From JAENVT01 sp031412355 (GTDB taxonomy: Bacteria > Actinomycetota > Acidimicrobiia > Acidimicrobiales > Ilumatobacteraceae): a stretch of DNA of 19,029 nt. A program made the position numbers and the translations under genes. Every line of letters starts with the position of its first letter. The stretch's first letter is position 1. The DNA lies in assembly GCA_031412355.1 (NCBI GenBank), contig JANOCR010000379.1, forward strand, positions 1 to 19,029, in the 5' to 3' direction. This document shows, piece by piece, positions 8,544 through 15,782 of the stretch. The notes beneath the pieces are model-generated. The model made no database searches, was not told where the DNA came from, and saw only the letters and a list, made by a program, of their open reading frames with translations.

Positions 8544-9260
8544 ATGAAGATCAGCCAGCAACTCCGAACGAAGCTTGGCAGGGGAAGGCCGAGCACCAGG
8601 AACATGCCCCCGCCCGATCCTGCGACCCGCGTGCACGTCGACTTCGCTCCCGGTCCCGGGCCGAGCGACGTCAAGGGGCGCCGCGGCGGCGAACTGATCG
8701 TGGCCGTTGGTCTTGGTGGGATCCTGGTCGCTGGGTTCGCGGCAATCGTCAAGATGCTGGACTTGCCCGCTCTTTCGGTGGTGATAATCGCCGGATTCGG
8801 TGTTGCGCTGGTGATGGTCGGCGCACTGAAGCGACGAGGAGCCAAGTCGGTCACGCCACCGTTGGCCGGGGTGGTCAGCGTCGCCAAGCCGTACGTAGTC
8901 GACCTGCCGACGTTGACCGGACAGTTGAGTGGCGCGCTTGCGCAGTTGCGTCAACTGCACGGTGTGGCATATCGAACTCGCACGTGGATCGACGAGATCT
9001 TGCCTGCGTATGGCCCGGCGCTTGTCGATCCCACGCTGGCACGCGACCTTCTGGCGGCAGCCGCGCTCGATGCGGGTGGCATTCGTGCCGATGTGGCCGG
9101 GCTCGCCGAGTCGCATTCGCGCGATGACCTCGTCGCGGCGGGCACCGCATTGCTCGAGGCACTTCAGAATGCGCTGAAGGCGTGCGAGGGATCCGACCAA
9201 CCGTCACCGCGCCCGTCCGATCGGTCCTGCTGGCCCGCTTCTATGCTGACCGCCAATTAG
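8544..9260 (+). CDS. Uncharacterised two-helix membrane protein at the end of the pilus operon
   Basis: The product is 238 aa with a basic, Pro-rich N-terminus, two adjacent hydrophobic helices (about residues 50-70 and 74-95) and a soluble, helical, Ala/Leu-rich C-terminal domain of about 135 residues. The start is well supported by AGGGAG at 8533-8538, five bases before the ATG and only 13 bp after the pilC stop, so it is very likely co-transcribed with pilBTC. I recognise no family and do not assign a function. Its position suggests a lineage-specific accessory factor of pilus assembly or anchoring. It converges on the next gene, with a 4-bp overlap of the two stops. Confidence 0.7.
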   Translation: MKISQQLRTKLGRGRPSTRNMPPPDPATRVHVDFAPGPGPSDVKGRRGGELIVAVGLGGILVAGFAAIVKMLDLPALSVVIIAGFGVALVMVGALKRRGAKSVTPPLAGVVSVAKPYVVDLPTLTGQLSGALAQLRQLHGVAYRTRTWIDEILPAYGPALVDPTLARDLLAAAALDAGGIRADVAGLAESHSRDDLVAAGTALLEALQNALKACEGSDQPSPRPSDRSCWPASMLTAN

Positions 9261-9580
9261 TGGCGCCGCGACCGCTTCTTGGTGTCGTGTAGTGGCAATC
9301 GGTCGTCGTCGATGCCGCTGTCGGCGAATCTGGACACTGCAACGAGCGCCGGCTCGGGCTCTGGCTCCGTCACGAGATCCGCAACCTCGACCGGATCGAC
9401 AGCGGGTTCGGTGTCGATCGCGACGGGGACAGGGACGCTGACGGGGACAGAGACAAGAACACGGCTGGCCGGCGGCCCGCTGACGGGATCCAAGAGCTCG
9501 GCAAACTCGATGGATGTGCCGACACTTTCTGCGGCAACGCGGCGACGTGCGCGCGAGTTTCGGCCCATCCCGATGCTCAC
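9257..9580 (-). CDS. Small Pro/Val/Glu-rich protein with basic tail, unknown function
   Basis: A GTG at 9580-9578 overlaps the stop of the upstream zinc-ribbon gene as GTGA and opens a 107-aa frame. The protein has a basic N-terminus (GRNSRARRRV), a low-complexity middle (SVPVSVPVPVA, then EPEPEPA) and a basic C-terminus (KKRSRRH). The Val/Pro stretch is encoded by an 11-bp direct repeat, GACGGGGACAG on the plus strand at 9422-9432 and 9440-9450. No domain or membrane helix is visible and it is probably largely disordered. Support comes from coupling to its neighbour and clean convergence with the pilus operon, not from homology. A plus-strand frame over the same bases is Ser/Thr/Gly low-complexity and less credible. 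Confidence 0.5.
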   Translation of the reverse strand: MSIGMGRNSRARRRVAAESVGTSIEFAELLDPVSGPPASRVLVSVPVSVPVPVAIDTEPAVDPVEVADLVTEPEPEPALVAVSRFADSGIDDDRLPLHDTKKRSRRH

Positions 9581-10005
9581 ATGCCCCGCGCGGCAGGCGA
9601 CGCTACCGGCGAGCGGTCGATGCCGAGCTGTCGCCGGTAGGTGGCAACTGTCCAGCGGCTGATGTTCAACACTTGGGCCGCGGCAATGTGCGATCGGTCG
9701 CTCAAGGTGACGAGCCGGCGCAGGATCAGGCGACGCCGAGGTGAGACGAATGGCAGGAGTTGTGCATTCAGCAGCACGTCCACCGCATCTTCGGGCGTGC
9801 AGTCGAGATGTTCCGAGACGCCGACGAGCCCGAAGGAGTCGAAGGCAGCCTTGATCGCGCGGCTATCGCGTGCGATCAAGGCTCCCCGACGCGCGGAGAG
9901 CTCGATATGGGTTCGTCGGCACGGCGAACAGGTGGTGCCGGTGTTGTCGCGCGCCAACCGCCCGCCGCACGACGAGCACAGGACTGCGACGACAGTCGGC
10001 ACCAT
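9577..10005 (-). CDS. Zinc-ribbon and helix-turn-helix protein
   Basis: The 142-aa product starts at ATG 10005-10003, overlapping the stop of the upstream sigma-like gene as TGATG. Residues 10-29 hold a zinc-ribbon pattern CxxC-x12-CxxC (Cys10, Cys13, Cys26, Cys29). Residues 104-126 (RSHIAAAQVLNISRWTVATYRRQ) read as a helix-turn-helix with a recognition helix near SRWTVATYRRQL. The middle segment (about 55-82) is helical and may be a second HTH-like unit. It is probably a DNA-binding regulator working with the preceding sigma-like protein. Alternatives are a small transposon- or phage-type regulator, but no mobile-element context is visible. The domain reading is from motifs only. Confidence 0.65.
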   Translation of the reverse strand: MVPTVVAVLCSSCGGRLARDNTGTTCSPCRRTHIELSARRGALIARDSRAIKAAFDSFGLVGVSEHLDCTPEDAVDVLLNAQLLPFVSPRRRLILRRLVTLSDRSHIAAAQVLNISRWTVATYRRQLGIDRSPVASPAARGM

Positions 10006-10898
10006 CAGGCAGCATCGCCCAGCATTGCCAGCAGCAGTGTCGTGTAGGGCTCGAGGCGGTGTGCGAGGCGAACCGGAAGATCCCGGTCAGTCGAGTCGTT
10101 CATCGCCGACCAGCGCGAGACATCGTCGGCCAGGCCCTGGTTCTGCGAGGCGACGATCGTCAACCACTCCGTGAGACAACGGCCACGGATGCCGCCGATC
10201 TCGTGCTCTTCGACCTGGTCCTCGACCGTGATGGCATCGTCTGACGATCCGTGGACCGTGTCGGGAACCTCGGCAACCGTCGAAGGGTGCCGAGCGTCGA
10301 GCAGTGTCTTGGTCCAATCGACGCGAGCCGTGTTCGGCGCAACGGAAACGGCCACCGCATGCCGTTCGCCGTCGGTCAGCGTCCGCTGCTCGACCTGCTC
10401 TCGACGCTCCAGCTCTCCCTGGTAGCGACGGCGGCGCATGCGCTCGCGCCTGCTCAGCCAGTCGTCGCAGCGGGCAGCCTCGATTCGGGCACGGCTGACC
10501 TTGCTCTCCAGGAACGACGGCCACGCCGCGTAACGCGTCCAATCGATGCGCAGGCACGCCTCCCACGTGAGGCGCAACACCTGCGAGAGCACCTCGCTGC
10601 GGTCGGCATGAGCGGGGAGGCCGGCGGATTGAGCGGCGGCGAACGAGAGGGCCCACGGGTGCACCACGTGGTACAGCTCCGTCGACAGTTCTCGGTCGGT
10701 TTCGCCCGCCAACTGCCTTCTAGCCAGCGGTTCCAGCACTTCCAACGTGAAGAGTGGATGTCGGGGCGACGGTGGCGTCTTGCGCCGGCGGTCGTCCAGA
10801 CCCCGGGCCCTGGGCTCGTGATCCGGCCTGACTCGCCGATCGTGGGGTATAGCTGAACGCTCCGCTACCTCCGCAACCACATCAGCTGAACTCCGCAT
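10005..10898 (-). CDS. Divergent sigma-70-like protein (region 2-like)
   Basis: From ATG 10898 the product is 297 aa. Residues about 75-148 resemble sigma-70 region 2: a helix around HPWALSFAAAQSAGLP, an acidic SEVLSQV position where sigma factors have DLIQEG, then IDWTRYAAWPSFLESKV in place of FDPxxGxxFxxYA, then ARIEAARCDDWLSRRER. A very basic linker follows, then an acidic stretch (about 210-233). The C-terminus keeps a CLTEWLTIV helix but no convincing region-4 HTH. The start is uncertain: in-frame GTGs at 10913 and 10904 are possible, and GAAGGA at 10922-10917 fits GTG 10904 (12 nt) better than ATG 10898 (18 nt). It heads a coupled three-gene unit divergent from nifJ. A sigma-like role is inferred from pattern only; a non-sigma helical protein remains possible. 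Confidence 0.5.
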   Translation of the reverse strand: MRSSADVVAEVAERSAIPHDRRVRPDHEPRARGLDDRRRKTPPSPRHPLFTLEVLEPLARRQLAGETDRELSTELYHVVHPWALSFAAAQSAGLPAHADRSEVLSQVLRLTWEACLRIDWTRYAAWPSFLESKVSRARIEAARCDDWLSRRERMRRRRYQGELERREQVEQRTLTDGERHAVAVSVAPNTARVDWTKTLLDARHPSTVAEVPDTVHGSSDDAITVEDQVEEHEIGGIRGRCLTEWLTIVASQNQGLADDVSRWSAMNDSTDRDLPVRLAHRLEPYTTLLLAMLGDAA

Positions 10899-11085
10899 GT
10901 GCACCCAATTCACAAATCCTTCAGTACGGTCCACCGAACCGCCGTTGAACGCCAACGGCTAGAGGACCTGTACCCCGGGTGGCGAGATCGAAGACCTTTT
11001 GGGCACAGAATCCTCCGGGAATCACTGGGGCGATGCGTCGATCAGGCAGGGCCGAAAGCCCCTGGTGACCCGGGCCGTCCAGTCA

Positions 11086-11091
11086 TACCGT
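11086..11091 (+). promoter_or_regulatory. Candidate -10 element of a leaderless nifJ promoter
   Basis: TACCGT (TAnnnT) is followed by exactly six bases and then the nifJ ATG, so transcription would start at or beside the A of the start codon. There is no Shine-Dalgarno before this ATG, which agrees with a leaderless message, a common actinobacterial arrangement. The -35 at 17-bp spacing (TGGTGA, 11063-11068) is weak. The rest of the divergent gap (10899-11085) shows no other element I can name. Confidence 0.45.
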
Positions 11092-11097
11092 GCCCCT

Positions 11098-14000
11098 ATG
11101 ACGACAACCAGCAGGGTGACCGAGCGGTTGCCGGTCTCACATCCCCACGACGGCGCCCGCGAGGTGGTCGACGGCAACGAGGCCGCGGCCCGGATCGCAC
11201 ACCTGGCGTCGGAGGTCATCGCGATCTACCCGATCACACCGGCATCGCCGATGGGAGAGTTCGCCGATGATTGGAGTGCGAAGGGTCGGACGAACCTGTG
11301 GGGAGCGGTCCCCGAGGTCATCGAGATGCAGAGCGAGGCCGGGGCAGCGGGCACCCTGCACGGCGCGATCACCAGGGGCGCGCTCGGCACCACGTTCACG
11401 GCGAGCCAAGGGCTGCTGTTGATGCTGCCGAATATGTTCAAGATCGCGGGGGAGTTGACGCCGACGGTGATCCATGTGGCCGCGCGAACGATCGCCACAC
11501 ACGCGCTGTCGATCTTCGGAGACCACAGCGACGTGATGGCAGCACGCACGACGGGCTTCGCGATGCTGTGCGCCAGCAGCGTGCAGGAGACCGCCGACTT
11601 CGCTGCCGTCGCGCACGCGACGACGCTGACCACGCGGATTCCGTTCCTGCACTTCTTCGACGGCTTCCGTACCAGTCACGAGATCGGCACCATCCAGATT
11701 CCCTCCGCCGACGACCTGGCCGCGATGATCGATCCCGCCGCGGTTGCCGCGCATCGGGCCCGTGGCCTCGACCCCGACCGGCCGGTGCTGCGCGGCAGCG
11801 CTCAGAACCCCGACGTGTTCTTCCAGGCACGCGAGGCCTGCAACACCTTCTACGAGAAGGTGCCAGGCGCCGTGCAGGCTTCGATGGATCAACTCGCCGA
11901 GCTCACAGGACGGCGTTACCACCTGGTCGACTATCACGGCGCACCCGATGCCGACAGAGTGATTGTGTTGATGGGGTCAGGTGCCGGAGCAACCCACGAG
12001 ACCGTCGACGAACTATGTCGCACAGGCGAGCGAGTCGGTGTCGCTGTCGTTCGCTTGTTCCGTCCGTTCCCGACCGAGGCATTGCTGGCGGCATTGCCGC
12101 CGAGCACGCGGACCGTGGTGGTGCTCGACCGCACCAAGGAACCCGGGGCACCGTTCGAACCGTTGCACCTCGACGTGCTATCGGCGCTGTGGCACAGCTC
12201 CACCGACTCGTGGGTCGACGGCCACACGCCCCGCGTCATCGGTGGGCGCTACGGATTGAGCAGCAAAGAGTTCACCCCGGCGATGGTCAAGGCCGTGTTC
12301 GACGAGGCCGCGAAGGACGAGCCGCGCAACGGGTTCACCGTCGGGATCATCGACGACGTGACCCACACCAGTCTGACGTTCGACCCGTCGTTCACAACCG
12401 ACCGGGCTCGGGTGCGGGCCGTGTTCTACGGCCTCGGATCCGACGGCACGGTCGGCGCGAACAAGAACACAGCAAAGATCGTCGGCAAGAACACCGACCT
12501 CGTCGCCCAGGCGTACTTCGTGTACGACTCGAAGAAATCGGGCTCGATGACCATCAGCCATCTTCGGTTCGATCCCGAGCCGATCGGCAGCACATATCTG
12601 ATCGACCGCGCCACCTTCGTTGGGGTGCACCAATGGAGCTTCCTCGAGCGCATCGAAGTGCTCGCCGTCGCCGCACCCGGCGCGACTGTGTTGATCAACA
12701 GCCCGTACCCCGCCGAAGACATCTGGGATCGCCTGCCGGTTGAGGTGCAACAGACGGTGTTGGACCGTGACCTGCACCTCCACGCGATCGACGCTGCTGC
12801 CGTGGCCGAGGCCGCCGGACTGGCCGGTCGCGTGAACACGGTGATGCAGACGTGCTTCTTCGCGCTCGCCAACGTGCTGCCGACCGACGAGGCCATCGCC
12901 AGGTTGAAAGAGGCGATCGCAACCACCTACGGCAAGCGCGGCGACGTCGTCGTACAGCGCAACATCGCCGCCGTCGACACCACCCTGGCCCACCTTTTCT
13001 CCGTGCCGACCGGGTCGACCGTAACGGCCACGAAACAGCGACGTCCCGCGGTCACCAGCGACGTGACCGACTTCGTCAAGCGTGTAACCGCCCGCATTCT
13101 GGCCGGCGAGGGTGACCTGCTGCCGGTCAGCGCGCTGCCGCCCGACGGCACGTTCCCCACGGGCACCTCTCGTGTCGAGAAGCGAACAGTCGCGATCGAG
13201 ATCCCCATCTGGGAAGCGGACCTGTGCATCGACTGCGGCAAGTGCGCCATCGTCTGCCCGCATGCCGCCATCCGGATGAAGGTGTACGAGCCGTCCGAGC
13301 TGCAGGTCGCTGGTAATGAGGTGCTGAAGACGAAGTCGTTCCGCAGTCGCGACGTCCCCGGGATGTCGCTGACCGTGCAGGTCGCGCCCGACGACTGCAC
13401 CGGATGTGGGCTGTGCGTGATCGCCTGCCCAGCGCACGACAAGAGCGAGGTGAAGCGCAAGAGCATCAACCTGCGCCCGATCGAGGAGCATCTCGACGCC
13501 GAGCGCGTGGCGTGGGACGCATTCCTGAGGTTGCACGAGGCCGACCCGGCCCAGTGGGATCCCGCATCGGTCAAGACCAGTCAGCTGCGTCAGCCACTGT
13601 TCGAGTTCAGCGGAGCATGCGCCGGATGTGGGGAGACCCCGTACCTCAAGTTGCTGACCCAGCTGTTCGGCGATCACCTGCTGATCGCCAACGCCACTGG
13701 CTGCAGCAGCATCTACGGCGGCAACCTGCCGACCACCCCATACTGCACGAACGACGAGGGTCGCGGCCCGGCCTGGAGCAACAGCCTGTTCGAGGACAAT
13801 GCCGAGTTCGGCCTCGGCATCAGGCTGGGCCTCGAAGCTCAGCAGCATGCCGCGTTGGGGCTGCTCGACAAGCTGGTTTCCGGGGCCTCGCCACGGATCG
13901 ATCCTGCGCTTGCTGGTGCGGTGGCCGCCGGCGTCGACGATCTCGGGGACATACCGATCCGCGAGCAACGTGCCCGCGTCGATCAACTGCGCTCCGCACT

Positions 14001-14757
14001 GGAGGCCATCGACGATGTCGACGCCACTCATCTGTTGCAGCTGCTCGGCACATTGGTGCGCAAGACCGTGTGGATCGTCGGCGGTGACGGGTGGGCGTAC
14101 GACATCGGCGCCGGCGGGCTGGACCACATCTTGGCCAGCGGCCGCAACGTGAACGTGTTGGTGCTGGACACCGAGGTGTACTCGAACACCGGCGGGCAGG
14201 CATCGAAGGCAACACCAAGGGGGGCCGTCGCCAAGTTCGCGGCCAGCGGCAAGGGAATCGCCAAGAAGGACCTCGGTCTCGAGGCGATGTCGTACGGCGA
14301 CGTGTACGTCGCCCATGTTGCCCTGGGCGCCAGCGACATCCAGACGGTGAAGGCGCTGCTCGAAGCAGAGGCGTGGCCGGGCGTTTCGTTGGTGATCGCA
14401 TACAGCACCTGCATCGCCCACGGCTTCGACATGAGCGAATCGATGACACATCAGAAGGCGGCCGTGCAAAGCGGTCACTGGCCGCTCTACCGATTCCACC
14501 CCGGCGAGGTCGAAGCGACGCAACCGTTCCAGCTCGACAGCGCGGCGCCGTCGGTTCCATATGCCGACTTCGCCGGCAGCGAGGCGCGGTTCTCGATGCT
14601 GCGTCGCAGCGATCCGGAGCGCGCCGAGCAGCTGCTCACCATCGCCCAGGCCGACGTCACCGCAAGGTGGCATCACTACGAGCAGCTGGCAGGAGTAGAG
14701 CGGACCACGCCGGTCCACGTCGCAACGCACACGATCCCTGAGACGGAGGACGAGTGA
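11098..14757 (+). CDS. nifJ: Pyruvate:ferredoxin (flavodoxin) oxidoreductase, single-chain
   Basis: The 1219-aa product matches the all-in-one PFOR (NifJ) layout and usual length. It oxidatively decarboxylates pyruvate to acetyl-CoA and CO2 and reduces ferredoxin or flavodoxin. Domain I has the pyruvate-binding YPITPASPMGE (from residue 44). The 2[4Fe-4S] ferredoxin domain has CIDCGKCAIVCP (Cys710, 713, 716, 720) and CTGCGLCVIACP (Cys767, 770, 773, 777). The proximal cluster and TPP domain show CAGCGE (Cys841, Cys844), GDGWAYDIG with Asp997 for Mg-TPP, and a late Cys1105. All expected cluster ligands are present, so it should be active. The start is ATG 11098; the frame stays open to 10999 but has no better start. 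TGATG coupling to the following flavoprotein suggests joint function. Confidence 0.95.
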   Translation: MTTTSRVTERLPVSHPHDGAREVVDGNEAAARIAHLASEVIAIYPITPASPMGEFADDWSAKGRTNLWGAVPEVIEMQSEAGAAGTLHGAITRGALGTTFTASQGLLLMLPNMFKIAGELTPTVIHVAARTIATHALSIFGDHSDVMAARTTGFAMLCASSVQETADFAAVAHATTLTTRIPFLHFFDGFRTSHEIGTIQIPSADDLAAMIDPAAVAAHRARGLDPDRPVLRGSAQNPDVFFQAREACNTFYEKVPGAVQASMDQLAELTGRRYHLVDYHGAPDADRVIVLMGSGAGATHETVDELCRTGERVGVAVVRLFRPFPTEALLAALPPSTRTVVVLDRTKEPGAPFEPLHLDVLSALWHSSTDSWVDGHTPRVIGGRYGLSSKEFTPAMVKAVFDEAAKDEPRNGFTVGIIDDVTHTSLTFDPSFTTDRARVRAVFYGLGSDGTVGANKNTAKIVGKNTDLVAQAYFVYDSKKSGSMTISHLRFDPEPIGSTYLIDRATFVGVHQWSFLERIEVLAVAAPGATVLINSPYPAEDIWDRLPVEVQQTVLDRDLHLHAIDAAAVAEAAGLAGRVNTVMQTCFFALANVLPTDEAIARLKEAIATTYGKRGDVVVQRNIAAVDTTLAHLFSVPTGSTVTATKQRRPAVTSDVTDFVKRVTARILAGEGDLLPVSALPPDGTFPTGTSRVEKRTVAIEIPIWEADLCIDCGKCAIVCPHAAIRMKVYEPSELQVAGNEVLKTKSFRSRDVPGMSLTVQVAPDDCTGCGLCVIACPAHDKSEVKRKSINLRPIEEHLDAERVAWDAFLRLHEADPAQWDPASVKTSQLRQPLFEFSGACAGCGETPYLKLLTQLFGDHLLIANATGCSSIYGGNLPTTPYCTNDEGRGPAWSNSLFEDNAEFGLGIRLGLEAQQHAALGLLDKLVSGASPRIDPALAGAVAAGVDDLGDIPIREQRARVDQLRSALEAIDDVDATHLLQLLGTLVRKTVWIVGGDGWAYDIGAGGLDHILASGRNVNVLVLDTEVYSNTGGQASKATPRGAVAKFAASGKGIAKKDLGLEAMSYGDVYVAHVALGASDIQTVKALLEAEAWPGVSLVIAYSTCIAHGFDMSESMTHQKAAVQSGHWPLYRFHPGEVEATQPFQLDSAAPSVPYADFAGSEARFSMLRRSDPERAEQLLTIAQADVTARWHHYEQLAGVERTTPVHVATHTIPETEDE

Positions 14758-15782
14758 TGTACACCGATACCAACGACATCACGCGGACCATCGACTTGTC
14801 GACCACATACCTCGGTCTGCGGGTCCGCAGTCCGATCGTCGCGTCGGCTAGCCCGATGACCGGCGATCCCGGCCGGTGGGACGACATCGAGCAAGCGGGT
14901 GCCGGGGCGATCGTGTTGCCCTCACTGTTCGAGGAGCAGATCGAACGCGAATCGTTTGCGGTCGGCGCTGCGCTCGATCAGGGCACCGACGCGTTTGCCG
15001 AGGCCCTCAGCTATCGGCCCGACGCCGACGACTACGACGTCGGCCCGGCTCGGCACCTGGCCCTCGTCGAACTGGCGCGCGCGCGGCTGTCGATCCCGGT
15101 GATCGCCAGTCTCAACGGCACGACTCCGGGAGGGTGGGTGCAGTACGCGCGACATCTCGAAAGCGCCGGAGCTCAGGCGATCGAACTGAACGTTTACGAC
15201 GTGATCGTCGATCCACGCCAGAGTGCGGCCGATGTGGAGCGTCGCTATCTCGAACTGGTGGAGGAGGTCCGCGCCGAGGTCAGCGTGCCGCTGGCCGTGA
15301 AGCTCGGACCATGGTTCACGTCACTCGGTCACTTCGCGCTCGCACTTCAGTCGGCGGGTGCCGATGGGCTGGTGCTGTTCAACCGGCTGTACCAACCCGA
15401 CATCGATCTCGACACCCTCGACGTGACGCCGCGGCTGCAGCTCTCGACATCGGCCGAATCACGGTTGCCGCTCCACTGGATCGGCATCCTGCGCGGTTTC
15501 ACGTCGTGCTCGCTGGCGGCCACCACCGGCGTGCACGACGGTGCCGACGCCATGAAGCTGCTGCTCGCCGGCGCCGATGTGGCGATGACCGCCAGCGCAC
15601 TGCTGCAGCACGGTCCGCAGCGAATTGCCCAGATCCTGACGTGGATGCAGGACTGGATGCGCGAGCGCGACTACGAAAGCGTCGACCAGTTGCGTGGAAG
15701 TGTGAGCCAGCGAAACGTCCCTGATCCCGAGGTCTATCAGCGCGCCAACTACTACCAGGTGTTGCACAGCTGGCAGCACTAG
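14757..15782 (+). CDS. Dihydroorotate-dehydrogenase-like flavoprotein
   Basis: The 341-aa TIM-barrel protein begins at ATG 14757, overlapping the nifJ stop, with GGAGGA six bases upstream. LSTTYLGLRVRSPIVASASP at the N-terminus and the FMN-binding features (VKLGP 181-185, ADGLVLFNR) place it in the DHOD-like family. The usual ELNxSCPN motif, which guides substrate and FMN binding in true PyrD, reads ELNVYDVI here (143-150), and no catalytic Cys or Ser is evident in the equivalent loop. This matches the DHOD_like subgroup often seen next to nifJ, so a role in pyrimidine synthesis is unlikely. It may be a redox partner or accessory of PFOR; that is inference. Its stop is shared with the convergent alcohol dehydrogenase in a CTAG. 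Confidence 0.85.
   Translation: MYTDTNDITRTIDLSTTYLGLRVRSPIVASASPMTGDPGRWDDIEQAGAGAIVLPSLFEEQIERESFAVGAALDQGTDAFAEALSYRPDADDYDVGPARHLALVELARARLSIPVIASLNGTTPGGWVQYARHLESAGAQAIELNVYDVIVDPRQSAADVERRYLELVEEVRAEVSVPLAVKLGPWFTSLGHFALALQSAGADGLVLFNRLYQPDIDLDTLDVTPRLQLSTSAESRLPLHWIGILRGFTSCSLAATTGVHDGADAMKLLLAGADVAMTASALLQHGPQRIAQILTWMQDWMRERDYESVDQLRGSVSQRNVPDPEVYQRANYYQVLHSWQH

Noticed and set aside
9279..9662. Plus-strand Ser/Thr/Gly-rich frame
   Set aside because: It overlaps two coupled minus-strand genes, including the zinc-ribbon/HTH gene, and is low-complexity.
10908..10955. TTG start at 10955 for the sigma-like protein
   Set aside because: It has no Shine-Dalgarno at suitable distance. A start among the GTG/ATG codons at 10913-10896 is more plausible.
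10899..11097. Possible structured RNA in the sigma-like/nifJ divergent gap
   Set aside because: I compared it by eye with several riboswitch classes on both strands and found no convincing conserved core. The nifJ start also looks leaderless, which argues against a leader RNA.
12178..14730. 850-codon open frame on the minus strand across nifJ
   Set aside because: It is fully antisense to nifJ, whose motifs are intact throughout. The frame is open because of GC-rich codon bias, and its product is His/Asp/Arg-rich with no recognisable domain.
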